From DATKYQ01 sp035528415 (GTDB lineage: Bacteria; Myxococcota; B64-G9), in the NCBI GenBank assembly GCA_035528415.1, contig DATKYQ010000085.1:11217-75216 (forward strand): a stretch of DNA of 64,000 nucleotides. Reading direction: 5' to 3'. Of this stretch, positions 17,240 through 26,961 are shown one piece after another (within the stretch, counting starts at the first letter, position 1; each line of letters opens with the position of its first letter). The notes beneath the pieces are model-generated. The model had not been told where the DNA came from, made no database searches, and was given only the letters and a program-made list of their open reading frames with translations. Both the position numbers and the translations under genes were made by a program.

Positions 17240-19621
17240 TTATTTCCCAGCACCACTACCCAACATGGGCGCGATGGCCGCCATGGCGTCCTCGAACTCC
17301 CGCCCAGCGGACAGATCGTTTATGGCCTCCCAGTTTTGCATGATCTGTTCCGGCGTCGGAATTTCGCCGTCGCCGACGAATACGCCCTTGCCCACAACCA
17401 TGGCGACCCTGTTGAAATAGCCCATCCCGGCGTTGAATATCATTCCGCTGTACTCGCAGCCGGCCGAACACAAGTAAACGACCAGCGGGACGATGAACTC
17501 GGGTTTCAGCTTGTCCGACAGTTCGGGAGGCAGCAGATCGGCCGTCAGCCTCGTCTTGGCAACCGGCGCCAGGGCATTGACCCGGACGTCGTATTTGCGG
17601 CCCTCGATCTTGAGGGTGTTCATGAAACCAACCACTCCCAACTTGGCCGCGGAGTAGTTGGCCTGTCCGAAGTTGCCATACAGACCGGCGGCCGAGGTGG
17701 TCATGATGATACGCCCGAAGCCTTCTTTCTTCATGTTCGCCAATGCCGGGCGCGTGACGTTGTAGGCGCCCCGCAGATGCACGCTCAAAACCTGCTCGAA
17801 CTCATCCGGCTCCATCTTCAAAAGCGTGCGATCGCGCAGGATACCCGCGTTGTTCACCAGGACATCCAGCCGCCCGAAGCCCTCGACTGCCCGGGCGACT
17901 ATCGCGGCGCCTCCCTCCGGAGTGGCCACGCTGTCGTACGAAGCAAGTGCCTCGCCTCCCATTGCCTCGATTTCCTCGACTACCTTGTCCGCCGGCGCCC
18001 GGGAATCGCCCGTTCCGTCGGTGGCACCGCCAAGGTCATTTACCACGATCCGGGCGCCCCGCCTGGCAAGCTCGAGGGCGTATTCCCGGCCCAGCCCCCC
18101 GCCCGCACCGGTGACGATCGCCACGCGCCCGTCGAAGCGAATCTCCTCGCCCCTGGCGGCCTTGCGCTCTGCTCCCGGCAGCGGGACAGCCTTCCAGAAG
18201 TATCCCGTGAATCCGCGCTCGGCGTCTTCGTAACGCCGGCGAAAAGCCATTTGAACCGACTGGCCGACAAAGACGTCATCAAGACCGCAATCGCTGAAAT
18301 CGGCCAGCATGCGCCCGCCGCCCTCGAACTGGATCATGCCGTAAATGCCCGGCGGGTCTACCGAGACGACCAGATAATCGCCGGTGAATGTCTTCACCTT
18401 GGCCGGCAAGTCTGCGAACTCGTAGTCCTCCTGAGTATGATGCGCCCGGCAGTCGGGATTGACGCACACGTCCATCTTGGGAAACTGCGGCGTGCCGCAG
18501 CTTATGCACTTGCCGCCGACGAGTCCCTGAAGCATCTTGCGATCGCGCCACAAGACGGTTAAAGCCGTCTGGGTGGGGGCCTCGGCCCGAATACCCGTTT
18601 CACACTCGATCAGGTCCCTGAACTTCAGGAACTTGGTGTACTGTTCGACTTTCTTCTTGTTCTCCAGGCTGCCGCGGATGCCACGCCGAGCGGGAAGTTT
18701 GCGAATCTCGTCCGTGACCTTGAAGTACAGGGCATCGCAGCCCTGGCCGAAACCCGCAAGCAGAATTCGCTCACCGGGCGCGGCCTGCTCCAGCGCGTGT
18801 GACAGCATGACCAGCGGATGGGCGGCGCCGCATTCGCCACAAGCTTCGTGCAAGTTGTCTGCGACCTTTTCGGGAGCGGCGCCGAGCTTCTTTCCTATCT
18901 TGCGGTGCTCGGCCTTGAAGAAGCAGGGGAACACTAGTCGGTCGACGTCGTCGATACCGATACCGAGCTTTTCGAACAAGCCCGTGACCGCCGCCGGGAT
19001 GATCTTCGAGTAGCCCTCATCCCGCACCCAGCGCTCTTCCCATGTGTAGTCGAACTTTTTGCCCGATCCACGGTAGTGATCGACGAAATCACAAGACCGC
19101 GAGTATCCACCTAAAAACTCGGCAACGACCCCGTCACGGCCCAGCGTCACCGCCGCCGCGCCGTCCCCGAACCACATCTCGTAGAAGCCGGCGGCCTTGG
19201 CCTGGCGCTTGTCCGAGGCGACCACCAGCACTTCATCCAGTTCACCTGCCTTGACGGCGGCAAGGCCCGCGACAATGGCGCTGGTCGCGGATTTCAGCGA
19301 CGATGTGAAATCGTCAGTTTGCATGTCGTCGGAAAGATTCAAGGCGGCCTTTACGATGCCTGCATTCTGGCGATCGGCGAAAGGCAGCGTGGTGGACGCC
19401 AGATAGACCGCGCCCAGCCGGCTCCTGTCGCGGCCCGTCATGCAATCCCGGGCGGCAGCCACAGCCATGGTCAGGGTATCTTCGTCCCAGTTGCAAAACG
19501 ATCTCTCTCCCTGGGCAACCATCATGGTAGCCGGCATGTACCAACCGATGTTCTGGTAGATTGTCGTACGCTCGATACGCAACCTCGGAATATAGCCGCC
19601 GAACGAGGTGATGCCGATCAT
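17240..19621 (-). CDS. Fusion: HMG-CoA-synthase-like domain + DUF35 zinc ribbon/OB fold + short-chain dehydrogenase
   Basis: 793 residues in three parts. Residues 1-~330 follow the HMG-CoA synthase/thiolase fold (MIGITSFGGYIPR, ERSFCNWDEDTLTMA, FGDGAAAVTL, ERILLAGFGQGCDALYF). The expected nucleophile region reads SSLKSAT (107-113) with Leu109 where ACKAGT-type synthases have Cys, and the His region reads FPCFFK (231-236), so both catalytic residues appear lost. Residues ~355-485 are DUF35: zinc-ribbon Cys372, Cys375, Cys386, Cys391, then an OB fold. Residues ~497-793 are an SDR with TGAGGGLG, SAAG and YSAAK, closest to the (3R)-hydroxyacyl-CoA dehydrogenase part of MFE-2. It is sandwiched between the thiolase and the MaoC-SDR-SCP2 genes. 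It probably dehydrogenates a hydroxyacyl-CoA and hands the product to the thiolase. Confidence 0.88.
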   Translation of the reverse strand: MIGITSFGGYIPRLRIERTTIYQNIGWYMPATMMVAQGERSFCNWDEDTLTMAVAAARDCMTGRDRSRLGAVYLASTTLPFADRQNAGIVKAALNLSDDMQTDDFTSSLKSATSAIVAGLAAVKAGELDEVLVVASDKRQAKAAGFYEMWFGDGAAAVTLGRDGVVAEFLGGYSRSCDFVDHYRGSGKKFDYTWEERWVRDEGYSKIIPAAVTGLFEKLGIGIDDVDRLVFPCFFKAEHRKIGKKLGAAPEKVADNLHEACGECGAAHPLVMLSHALEQAAPGERILLAGFGQGCDALYFKVTDEIRKLPARRGIRGSLENKKKVEQYTKFLKFRDLIECETGIRAEAPTQTALTVLWRDRKMLQGLVGGKCISCGTPQFPKMDVCVNPDCRAHHTQEDYEFADLPAKVKTFTGDYLVVSVDPPGIYGMIQFEGGGRMLADFSDCGLDDVFVGQSVQMAFRRRYEDAERGFTGYFWKAVPLPGAERKAARGEEIRFDGRVAIVTGAGGGLGREYALELARRGARIVVNDLGGATDGTGDSRAPADKVVEEIEAMGGEALASYDSVATPEGGAAIVARAVEGFGRLDVLVNNAGILRDRTLLKMEPDEFEQVLSVHLRGAYNVTRPALANMKKEGFGRIIMTTSAAGLYGNFGQANYSAAKLGVVGFMNTLKIEGRKYDVRVNALAPVAKTRLTADLLPPELSDKLKPEFIVPLVVYLCSAGCEYSGMIFNAGMGYFNRVAMVVGKGVFVGDGEIPTPEQIMQNWEAINDLSAGREFEDAMAAIAPMLGSGAGK

Positions 19622-19647
19622 CTGCCGTTCCTCCCTTTCCGACCGTC

Positions 19648-21777
19648 TCAGAAGGCGAACAACTTCTCGATTAGTTGCGACTTCATCAGGTCGCCTTCGA
19701 TCTTGAGCTTGCCGCCGGTGTAGGCCTGCATGGCGTTCAGCCGGCCGCCGATCAAATCGATGAAATCACATCCGGCCATCTTGATTGTAGTCGTGGGCGA
19801 GGAGTGCCGGCCCGCATCCACCCTGCAGGCGCCGTCCTTGATCGTGACGTTCCACTCTCCTCCGCCCTCGCCGGAAATGACGTACTGAAAAACTAGATCG
19901 ACTCCCTCGGCCCGCTCCGCCTGGAAGGCATTTGGCATGCGCTCGAAAACCTGCGCCACAGTCGGCCCTGTGCCCTCACTCTTACCAGTCTGCTGGCCGC
20001 CCGCCTGGAAGGCCTCGAGCATTGCACCCATGAAAGTCATGGTGCTGTCGTACTCGCGCGCTCCTTCCAGCGAGCAGATGGCAGGCATGCCGGCCGCGAC
20101 CTCCTCGGGAGCGGGAACGCTCTTGCCGTCGCCGACAACCATGCCGGATCCTGTCACTAATGCGGCCCGGCTGAAATGCCCCGCCCCGGCGTTGTAGATC
20201 CCGCCGCTCGTCGTGCAGTTTTCCGAGCACAGAAAGACCACCATCGGGGCGATGTATTCGGGTTTCAACCTGGCGTTCATCTCTGGTGGCAAGATGCCGG
20301 CCGTAAGGCGGGTAGCGGCCAGCGGCGCGACCGTGTTGACCCGAACGCCGTACTTGTGGGCCTCGATCTTCAAGGTGTTCATGAAGCCAACCAGCCCAAG
20401 CTTGGCAGCCGAATAGTTCGCCTGTCCGAAGTTGCCGAACAATCCCGCGGCCGATGTCGTCATGACGATGCGTCCGTAACCGCCCGCTTTCATGTGTTCA
20501 AACGCCGGACGGGTAACGTTGTAGGCACCCTCGAGATGTACGGCCAGCACGGAGTTAAAATCCCCGGGCTCCATCTTGAGTAGCGTCCGGTCGCGCAGGA
20601 TACCGGCGTTGTTTATCAGGATGTCCAGGCGGCCGAAGGCATCGACAGCCCGGTCGACAATCGCCCGGCCTCCCTCGGGTGTGGCCACCGAGTCGTACGA
20701 TGCCACGGCCTCGCCTCCCAGCGCCTCGATCTCCTCGACCACCAGGTCGGCCGCCGAGCGGCTGCCCGCGCCGCTTCCGTCGGTCGCGCCGCCTAAGTCG
20801 TTGACCACGACCTTGGCGCCCCTCTTTGCAAGTTCAAGCGCGTAGGCCCGTCCCAATCCGCCCCCGGCCCCGGTCACTACCGCCACCCGCCCGTCGAAGC
20901 GAATGCCGGACATCTGCTCGCGCCGGGCTGCCTCTTCATCGCTCAACCACTCGACCAGGCCGCGATCGATAACGACCTCGCCTGTTTCCGAGTTGATCAC
21001 CCTGAATAGGGCCCGACCCTCCCCGGTCTTCCAGATATGTGTCTCGATCGGAACTCCCGGATAGATCGGTCTCGAGAAGCGAGCGCCGAAGCGGGTCATT
21101 AACTCCGGCCTGCCCGGCATGAGGTGCCGGACAACCGCCCGGCAGGCGTAGCCGTAGGTGCAAAGGCCGTGCATGATGGGTTTCTCGAAGCCCGAGGCCT
21201 TAGCGAAATCGGGGTTGACGTGCAGGGCAAAGATATCCCCCGAGAGCCTGTAGACCAGCGGCTGGTCGGCAGACGGTGTGGCCGGTTCCCTGAAATCGGG
21301 TTCTCGCTCGGGAATCTTGATCTCGCTCTTCGGCGCCGGTTGGCCTCCGAAGCCCCCATCCTTACGGCAAAACAGTGTGAAGAAATTGGTAAAAAGCTTC
21401 TCGCCGTTGGAGTGAAACGTATCGGCCTCGGCGACCACCAGCGCCCCACGCGCCGAACCCTTGTCGTAGATATGGGTGATGGCGCCCTCGGTGGTCAGGG
21501 TGCCCTCTGTCGGAATCGGGCGGTGGAAGACGATCTCCTGCTCGCCGTGCAGGATACCCGACAGGTCGGCATTCGAACCGATAGCCGCCTGGGCCAAAAA
21601 ATCGAAGACCGAACCGATAGAGAAGGTCGGCACGACCTTGAGCCGATCCTCGTAGACGTAATCGAGATCGTCGAACCCCGCCCCCACCCCCAGGGCATAC
21701 AGGGCCACGTCTTTCCAGGAATATTCCTTTTTCAGGGGCCCTATCTTCTTACCGATGGAGTTCAGGTCCAAAGCCAT
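19648..21777 (-). CDS. Multifunctional enzyme: MaoC-type enoyl-CoA hydratase + SDR + SCP2
   Basis: The 709-residue protein joins the three modules of eukaryotic peroxisomal MFE-2 in a different order. Residues ~1-287 are a double hot-dog hydratase-2; SGDIFALHVNP keeps the catalytic D-x4-H of the motif and PIMHGLCTYGYA follows. Residues ~293-590 are an SDR (TGAGGGLGRAYALELAKRG, VNNAG-type INNAGILRD, SAAG, YSAAK) predicted to oxidise (3R)-hydroxyacyl-CoA. Residues ~605-709 are an SCP2 sterol-carrier domain. It should hydrate and oxidise enoyl-CoA esters, possibly bulky or branched ones given SCP2. GGGAGG precedes the start. It heads the minus-strand operon 21777-16025. Confidence 0.9.
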   Translation of the reverse strand: MALDLNSIGKKIGPLKKEYSWKDVALYALGVGAGFDDLDYVYEDRLKVVPTFSIGSVFDFLAQAAIGSNADLSGILHGEQEIVFHRPIPTEGTLTTEGAITHIYDKGSARGALVVAEADTFHSNGEKLFTNFFTLFCRKDGGFGGQPAPKSEIKIPEREPDFREPATPSADQPLVYRLSGDIFALHVNPDFAKASGFEKPIMHGLCTYGYACRAVVRHLMPGRPELMTRFGARFSRPIYPGVPIETHIWKTGEGRALFRVINSETGEVVIDRGLVEWLSDEEAARREQMSGIRFDGRVAVVTGAGGGLGRAYALELAKRGAKVVVNDLGGATDGSGAGSRSAADLVVEEIEALGGEAVASYDSVATPEGGRAIVDRAVDAFGRLDILINNAGILRDRTLLKMEPGDFNSVLAVHLEGAYNVTRPAFEHMKAGGYGRIVMTTSAAGLFGNFGQANYSAAKLGLVGFMNTLKIEAHKYGVRVNTVAPLAATRLTAGILPPEMNARLKPEYIAPMVVFLCSENCTTSGGIYNAGAGHFSRAALVTGSGMVVGDGKSVPAPEEVAAGMPAICSLEGAREYDSTMTFMGAMLEAFQAGGQQTGKSEGTGPTVAQVFERMPNAFQAERAEGVDLVFQYVISGEGGGEWNVTIKDGACRVDAGRHSSPTTTIKMAGCDFIDLIGGRLNAMQAYTGGKLKIEGDLMKSQLIEKLFAF

Positions 21778-21808
21778 GCGCGACCTCCCAAGCAGTTGCG
21801 CCGGCTAG

Positions 21809-21817
21809 TTTATATCA
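21809..21817 (-). promoter_or_regulatory. Candidate extended -10 promoter of the MaoC-SDR-SCP2 operon
   Basis: On the minus strand TGATATAAA gives an extended -10 (TGn + TATAAA) about 32 bases upstream of the ATG at 21777. No good -35 hexamer accompanies it, as is usual for extended -10 promoters. Confidence 0.4.
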
Positions 21818-21873
21818 TCGCCGAAGCGATAAAAAGCATATAAATGAATGCGGCTGGCGGCGACGTTGTCATT

Positions 21874-21903
21874 TTGACAGCCACAGACGGCCTGGGATAG
21901 GAT
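21874..21903 (+). promoter_or_regulatory. Candidate sigma-70 promoter of the threonine aldolase operon
   Basis: TTGACA (21874-21879), an 18-base spacer and TAGGAT (21898-21903) lie 35 bases before the ATG at 21938. The leader carries GAGGGG as ribosome-binding site. Confidence 0.5.
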
Positions 21904-21937
21904 TTTCACCCATGAGCTTAACCCTGAGGGGAACGCC

Positions 21938-22978
21938 ATGTCGTTGGTAGACTTAGTGCTTGATTTTCGTTCCGATACCATCACCAAGCCGTCTCCGGCC
22001 ATGCGCCAGGCCATGGCGCGGGCCGAGGTTGGCGACGACGTCTTCGGCGGAGATCCTACAGTGGCGGAGCTCGAACGCCGCTCGGCCGAGATCTGCGGCC
22101 GCGAGGCGGCCCTGTTCGTCCCTAGCGGCACCATGGCCAACCTGCTTGGGCTGGCCTTGCACTGCGGCCGCGGCGACGAGGTGATTCTCGAACGCCGCAC
22201 GCATTCCTTCTCGCACGAGGTGGGCGGCGGGGCCGCTCTGCTGGGCATCCTCTTCAGCCCGCTCGATAGCCCGGACGGGATCATCTCAACCGAGCAGGTC
22301 GCCCGGGCCATCAGGAAGAAAGACGTCCACGAACCGATTAGCAGATTGGTGATCCTTGAAAACACCGTCAACCTGGCCGGCGGCTGCGTGGTGTCGATCG
22401 AGAGACTGCGCGCCATGCGCAGGCTGACTCGCGAGCGCGGCCTGCGCCTGCACATGGACGGGGCGCGCGTCTTCAACGCCTCCATCGCTTCGGGCACGCC
22501 GGTTGCCGACTACGCCTCCGAGGTGGATAGCCTGTCTTTCTGTCTCTCCAAGGGGCTCGGCTGCCCGGTGGGCTCGATGTTCGCAGGCGACAAAGAAGAC
22601 GTCGAGCGCGCGCGCTGGCTGCGCAAGATGCTGGGCGGCGGGATGCGCCAGGCCGGGGTGCTGGCCGCCTGCGGACTTTACGCGCTGGACCACAACATCG
22701 AGCGCCTGGCCGAAGACCATGCCGCCGCCCGTGAACTGGCAGCCGGTTTGTCGAGCGTGCTCGACGAACGCTACCGGGTACAGGAGCCCGAAACCAACAT
22801 TCTGCTTCTGCATACCGATTCCGAAACAACCAACACGGATACGCTGGCCGCCTGGAAGAAGGCCGGTATAATGGCGTTGCCGCTTGCGGAGAAGATCATT
22901 CGGCTGGTAACGCATCTCGATCTGCCGGCCGGCGCCGTCGCTGAGACCGTCCGGCGAGTGAAGGGGTGCAAGATTTGA
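21938..22978 (+). CDS. Low-specificity L-threonine aldolase
   Basis: The 346-residue PLP enzyme shows DFRSDTITKPSPAMRQAM at the N-terminus, DDVFGGDPTVAELE, HMDGARVFNA (Asp and Arg near PLP) and SFCLSKGLGCPVGS, where the Lys forms the Schiff base. It splits L-threonine or L-allo-threonine into glycine and acetaldehyde, and may also act on beta-hydroxy amino acids. Glycine made here could feed the SHMT-GcvT fusion encoded further on. Its end overlaps the DUF2339 gene by 13 bases, so the two are translationally linked, although no functional link is evident. Confidence 0.93.
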   Translation: MSLVDLVLDFRSDTITKPSPAMRQAMARAEVGDDVFGGDPTVAELERRSAEICGREAALFVPSGTMANLLGLALHCGRGDEVILERRTHSFSHEVGGGAALLGILFSPLDSPDGIISTEQVARAIRKKDVHEPISRLVILENTVNLAGGCVVSIERLRAMRRLTRERGLRLHMDGARVFNASIASGTPVADYASEVDSLSFCLSKGLGCPVGSMFAGDKEDVERARWLRKMLGGGMRQAGVLAACGLYALDHNIERLAEDHAAARELAAGLSSVLDERYRVQEPETNILLLHTDSETTNTDTLAAWKKAGIMALPLAEKIIRLVTHLDLPAGAVAETVRRVKGCKI

Positions 22979-25900
22979 TAGACATGGCCGTGCTGATTCT
23001 GGCCGCGCTGGCTATCGGAGCATTGCTTCTGGTACTGCCGATCGTGGCGACCGTCTTTGCCGTAAAGGCCAGGCGAAGAGTGCGCGAGATGCAGGCCCGG
23101 CTCGATCTGATCGAGTCCGGCTTGGGCTCGCCGCGAGGGCAGGCCGAAGAAGCGCCGCCCGTCCCGGTGCCGGTGCCGGTGCCGGAAGTAAAGGTCGAAG
23201 AACCGTCGCCGCTCCCGGTTCAGGAACCGGCCGAGCCTCGGCCGCCGCCTTGTGTCGAGGAAACCCCGGTTCGCGTAAAGCGCGGCAGCATCGAAGAGCG
23301 TATCGGCCTGGTCTGGTTCACGCGCGTCGGCATCGTCCTGGTCATCGTGGCGCTGGCGTTCTTCTTCAAATACGTGATCGACAACGATTGGATCGGCCCC
23401 TGGGGACGGGTAGCCGTCGGAGTGATTGCCGGGGTGTTCTTCCTTGGCTGGGGAAGTCTGATGGCCAGCAAGGGCAAGACGCACAAGATCTTCGTCCAGG
23501 GAACATTGGGCCTCGGTCTGGCATTGCTGCTGGTGTCGGCCTACGCCTCGTTCGCCTTCTACCACCTGGTCGCGGCCCTGCCGGCTTTCGGCGTGGTGGC
23601 TTTGCTTTCTGTGCTGGGCGGCGCTTTAGCGGCCTGGCACCGGGCCGAAGTAATCCTGGTGCTGTCGCTTCTTGCCGTCTTTCTGAACCCGGTGCTGCTT
23701 TCCACAGGCGTCGATCGCCCCTGGGCGCTGTTTTGCTACCTGCTGGTTATGACCTCGGCCGGCCTATGGGTGGCCGTGCGCTTGAACTTCAGAGTAGCCA
23801 TTTGGACGGCGGTCGTCGGCGTGATGGCCATTTTCTCCGGCTGGTACATGCGCTTTTTTAATTCTGCGCCCCCGCCGACTCCGGGCACATATGATCTTCC
23901 GGTCGAGGAGTTGCAGGGATCCTACTTCCCGCTGGGAGCCCGCCTGGCTCCCTTGGTGTTCGCTTTGATCTTCCCCTTGCAGTGGACATACGGCGGCATT
24001 CTTTCGCGCATGAAAAAGAACCCGCGCACGGCGCTGGGCCTGTACCTGGCCGCGGCAGTAGGCGCCCATGCGGCCTTTGCCGCCTTGCTCTTCGACCGGC
24101 CTGTGCTGCTGGGTGTCGCCATGTGTGTGCTGGGCGTCGGTTTCGGCGTCCTGCTCACCCGCGAGCGGCATACCAACTGGCTCGGCCTGCCGCTGGCCGC
24201 CTCCTTCGCAGTCATGGCATCGCTCACCGGCGAGATCGAAAGCGGAAAGCTGCTACCGCTACTGATCCTGACCGGCGGTTGGGCTGCCGTCTATTTCGCA
24301 ACCTTCTTCAGGCGGGCGACCCGCGAGGGCTTGCTCGCCTCGGGCGGGGCCCTGCTTCTTCTGGGCGCATCAGGGCTGGGTCTTGCCGTGCTCTGCGGCC
24401 TGTGGCTGTTACCCGGGCACTTCGCAATGCTTGGCCTGCTACTCGCTATTCTCTCAATTGTCTACCTGCTTTTGGCGCTGGCCCTCAATTCAGTCTGGAC
24501 CATCGCAGCGGCCTTCCTTCTCAGCCTGGGCGGCATGAGCGCCTGCGGAGTCTTCTCGGGCGGAGCCGAGATGCCCTCGCAGACGGGCTTCCTGATCGCA
24601 TCGGCATTGTGGGCGCTGGCCTACATTTGCAGCCTTTGTATCGACATGTTCGTCAAAGGTTCTCCCTGGAGCCCGGCGCGCCTTTTCGTGCTGGCCGGCG
24701 CCGGCGTGGGCTTCGCGGCGATATTCATCGGAGTCACGTCGGCGGACGCCGGCCTGCTCAGGGCATTGCTCTCGCTGGCTTGCGGCGTTGTCTACTTGCT
24801 GGTGGGGCTGCGTATGACCCGGGCCGGAGACTACGGGGCCGGCCGCTCGCTGCTGCCGCTCGGGTTGGCATTGACATTTTTCACGCTGGCTGTGGCCTTT
24901 TTGTTCAGCGGTGTCGGCGTCACCGTGATTTGGGCCGCCGAGGCTGTCGTCCTGGCCTGGCTGGCTGTCAGCGGCCGTCGCGCCAGCTGGCTTTCTGGCT
25001 CACTGGTCCTGTTCGCAATCGCCATAGGGCGCCTGCTAATCGTCGACTTCAACTGGATCTTTACGCAGCAAGAACTTTTCTGGTCCAGCTTCGGCGCCCA
25101 GGGGACGATGATTCCCACGGCCTTTCTAAACCCGCGCGCCATCGCCCTGGCCGCAACCGGGCTGGGCTTGTTGCTTTCTGCAATCTTCTGCGGGCGCAAT
25201 CGCGAAAAGACATTCTTTCGCATCGTTGGCCTGGGCCTGGCGATCGCCGGGCACCTGGCGCTTCTGACCCTGGCCATCTCGGAATTCCAGGTGCTCTTCA
25301 CCGATACTGGCGGCCTGCCCGTCTCAGGGCTGCCGGGCGACGAGTTCCGGCGGCTGATGGATGCATTCCAGCAGTCGCTCGCCTCGCAGAGCTATCGGCT
25401 CGATATGCTGGCCACGGTCGTGCTGGCTGTCTACGCCGCCGGTTTGCTTGTCTGTGGATTCGTGTTGCGCAACCTGCCCCACAGGATCTTCGGCATAGTT
25501 CTTTTCGGCGTGACACTTGGCAAGCTTGTCTTCTGGGACATCTGGGAGTTGGCTCGCATCTACCAGATCATTGTCCTGGTGTCGGTGGGTCTGCTGCTTC
25601 TGGCCGGCGGTTTCCTCTACGCCCGTTTTGGAAGGAGGATCAAAACCTTGTTGTCTGATTCAGGAAAGCTAGCAGCCTGGCTGGGCCTCTCGATCTTCAT
25701 AATAGGACATGCCGGCCAGGCTAGGGCCGCCGAAACCGGCGACTTCGAAAATATACGGACCATTGAGGGAGTCACGACGCCCGGCGACTACCGTATGCTG
25801 GTCGACCCGGCGCTTTACGGCGCAAGCCGCGCCGGCCTTTTGGACCTGCGCATCAGCGTTACCGGCGGCGCCGAGGTGCCCTTCTTCGTCCGCGCGGCGA

Positions 25901-26961
25901 ATCGCCCTGCTGCGGCGCCGCGTAAGTTGCGGGCCACGCTGCTCGATCCGGTCTTACTGCCGGACGGCGGCTCACGGGTGGTTCTGGATCTCGGTTCCGA
26001 TCCTCCCCGCCACCGGCGCGTGGATCTCGACATAGAAGGCCGCGACTTCCTGCGCCAGACGCGGGTAGAGTCGAGTGCCGACGGGCGCGAATTCGGAACA
26101 CTGGCAGCCGGGGCCTACGTCTTCGATCTGTCGGGCGGCGGCCCTCGCGCCGTGCGAAGCTGGCTGACATACCCTCTTTCCCAGGCGCGCTACCTGCGCC
26201 TGACGTTTCTGCCCGGCACCGACAAACAACGACTGGCTATCCGAGCGGTACATGTGATTAGCGGCCCGCTGCCGGCGCCGGCCAAATATACGGGCCAGGT
26301 CGATCTCGACTTGCTGCCGCAAGACTCCAGGCGTCCTGGTTTCTCCCTTTACGAAATCTCCAGGCTTCCGTCCGGCGTGCCCTTCGACAGCCTGCGTTTG
26401 AGCCTGGCCACGCCCGCCTTCGTACGGCGGGTGGTCATTGAGGCCACCACCCGCAAGCAAGCCTGGTTTGCCGTAGGCGGAGGGGTGATATACCGCGTGC
26501 CGGCTTCAGACGGCCGGACCCAGGAATTGCTGGAACTTCCAATCCGGCCAGGGGAACGCCCCATTTTGAGACTGACTATCGAAGACGGTGACAACCCGCC
26601 GCTCGGGCTTACGAAAGTCACGGCTATATACTCTCCCGAGGAGATCGTCTTCCGCACGACCTCGAGCGGGCGCCACACGTTGTACGTGGGCAACAAAGAC
26701 GACCGCGGTGCGCGCTACGACCTGGCCGAGCTGTATCGCCGCGGCGTGCCCGGTGAGCCCAAGCCCGCAAGCATGGGTGCGCTGACGCCCAATCCGAACA
26801 AGGCCGATAAAACGGTCCAGATCGCCGCAAAGCCTTTCAGCGAACGCTATGCGCTGGTCATTCAACTCTTCATCGCCGGCGTGGTCCTCTTGCTCGCTAT
26901 CTGGACTTTGCTGATCATCCGGCGCAGCCAGAAGAAGAACCGTGGGGAGCGGGAGAGGTAA
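22966..26961 (+). CDS. DUF2339 multi-pass membrane protein fused to a DUF3999-like domain
   Basis: 1331 residues. An N-terminal membrane helix and a Pro/Val/Glu-rich linker (~60-100) precede ERIGLVWFTRVGIVLVIVALAFFFKYV, the typical start of DUF2339, and then more than twenty hydrophobic segments to about residue 890. A further hydrophobic stretch (WLGLSIFIIGHAGQARA) resembles a signal sequence and leads into a soluble beta-rich region (~930-1290) of DUF3999 type, closed by one membrane helix (LVIQLFIAGVVLLLAIWTLLII) and a basic tail. In many genomes DUF2339 and DUF3999 are separate adjacent genes, so this appears to be a fusion. It begins at a GTG inside the aldolase gene and overlaps the OmpA gene by one base. 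The biochemical role is unknown. Confidence 0.8.
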   Translation: MQDLIDMAVLILAALAIGALLLVLPIVATVFAVKARRRVREMQARLDLIESGLGSPRGQAEEAPPVPVPVPVPEVKVEEPSPLPVQEPAEPRPPPCVEETPVRVKRGSIEERIGLVWFTRVGIVLVIVALAFFFKYVIDNDWIGPWGRVAVGVIAGVFFLGWGSLMASKGKTHKIFVQGTLGLGLALLLVSAYASFAFYHLVAALPAFGVVALLSVLGGALAAWHRAEVILVLSLLAVFLNPVLLSTGVDRPWALFCYLLVMTSAGLWVAVRLNFRVAIWTAVVGVMAIFSGWYMRFFNSAPPPTPGTYDLPVEELQGSYFPLGARLAPLVFALIFPLQWTYGGILSRMKKNPRTALGLYLAAAVGAHAAFAALLFDRPVLLGVAMCVLGVGFGVLLTRERHTNWLGLPLAASFAVMASLTGEIESGKLLPLLILTGGWAAVYFATFFRRATREGLLASGGALLLLGASGLGLAVLCGLWLLPGHFAMLGLLLAILSIVYLLLALALNSVWTIAAAFLLSLGGMSACGVFSGGAEMPSQTGFLIASALWALAYICSLCIDMFVKGSPWSPARLFVLAGAGVGFAAIFIGVTSADAGLLRALLSLACGVVYLLVGLRMTRAGDYGAGRSLLPLGLALTFFTLAVAFLFSGVGVTVIWAAEAVVLAWLAVSGRRASWLSGSLVLFAIAIGRLLIVDFNWIFTQQELFWSSFGAQGTMIPTAFLNPRAIALAATGLGLLLSAIFCGRNREKTFFRIVGLGLAIAGHLALLTLAISEFQVLFTDTGGLPVSGLPGDEFRRLMDAFQQSLASQSYRLDMLATVVLAVYAAGLLVCGFVLRNLPHRIFGIVLFGVTLGKLVFWDIWELARIYQIIVLVSVGLLLLAGGFLYARFGRRIKTLLSDSGKLAAWLGLSIFIIGHAGQARAAETGDFENIRTIEGVTTPGDYRMLVDPALYGASRAGLLDLRISVTGGAEVPFFVRAANRPAAAPRKLRATLLDPVLLPDGGSRVVLDLGSDPPRHRRVDLDIEGRDFLRQTRVESSADGREFGTLAAGAYVFDLSGGGPRAVRSWLTYPLSQARYLRLTFLPGTDKQRLAIRAVHVISGPLPAPAKYTGQVDLDLLPQDSRRPGFSLYEISRLPSGVPFDSLRLSLATPAFVRRVVIEATTRKQAWFAVGGGVIYRVPASDGRTQELLELPIRPGERPILRLTIEDGDNPPLGLTKVTAIYSPEEIVFRTTSSGRHTLYVGNKDDRGARYDLAELYRRGVPGEPKPASMGALTPNPNKADKTVQIAAKPFSERYALVIQLFIAGVVLLLAIWTLLIIRRSQKKNRGERER

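Noticed and set aside
17144..18562. Long plus-strand reading frame of 472 codons
   Set aside because: It is antisense to the HMGCS-DUF35-SDR gene; high GC lengthens shadow frames and the translation has no domain.
23982..25658. Plus-strand frame of 558 codons inside the DUF2339 gene
   Set aside because: It is Arg/Ala/Gly-rich without hydrophobic segments, a typical out-of-frame shadow.
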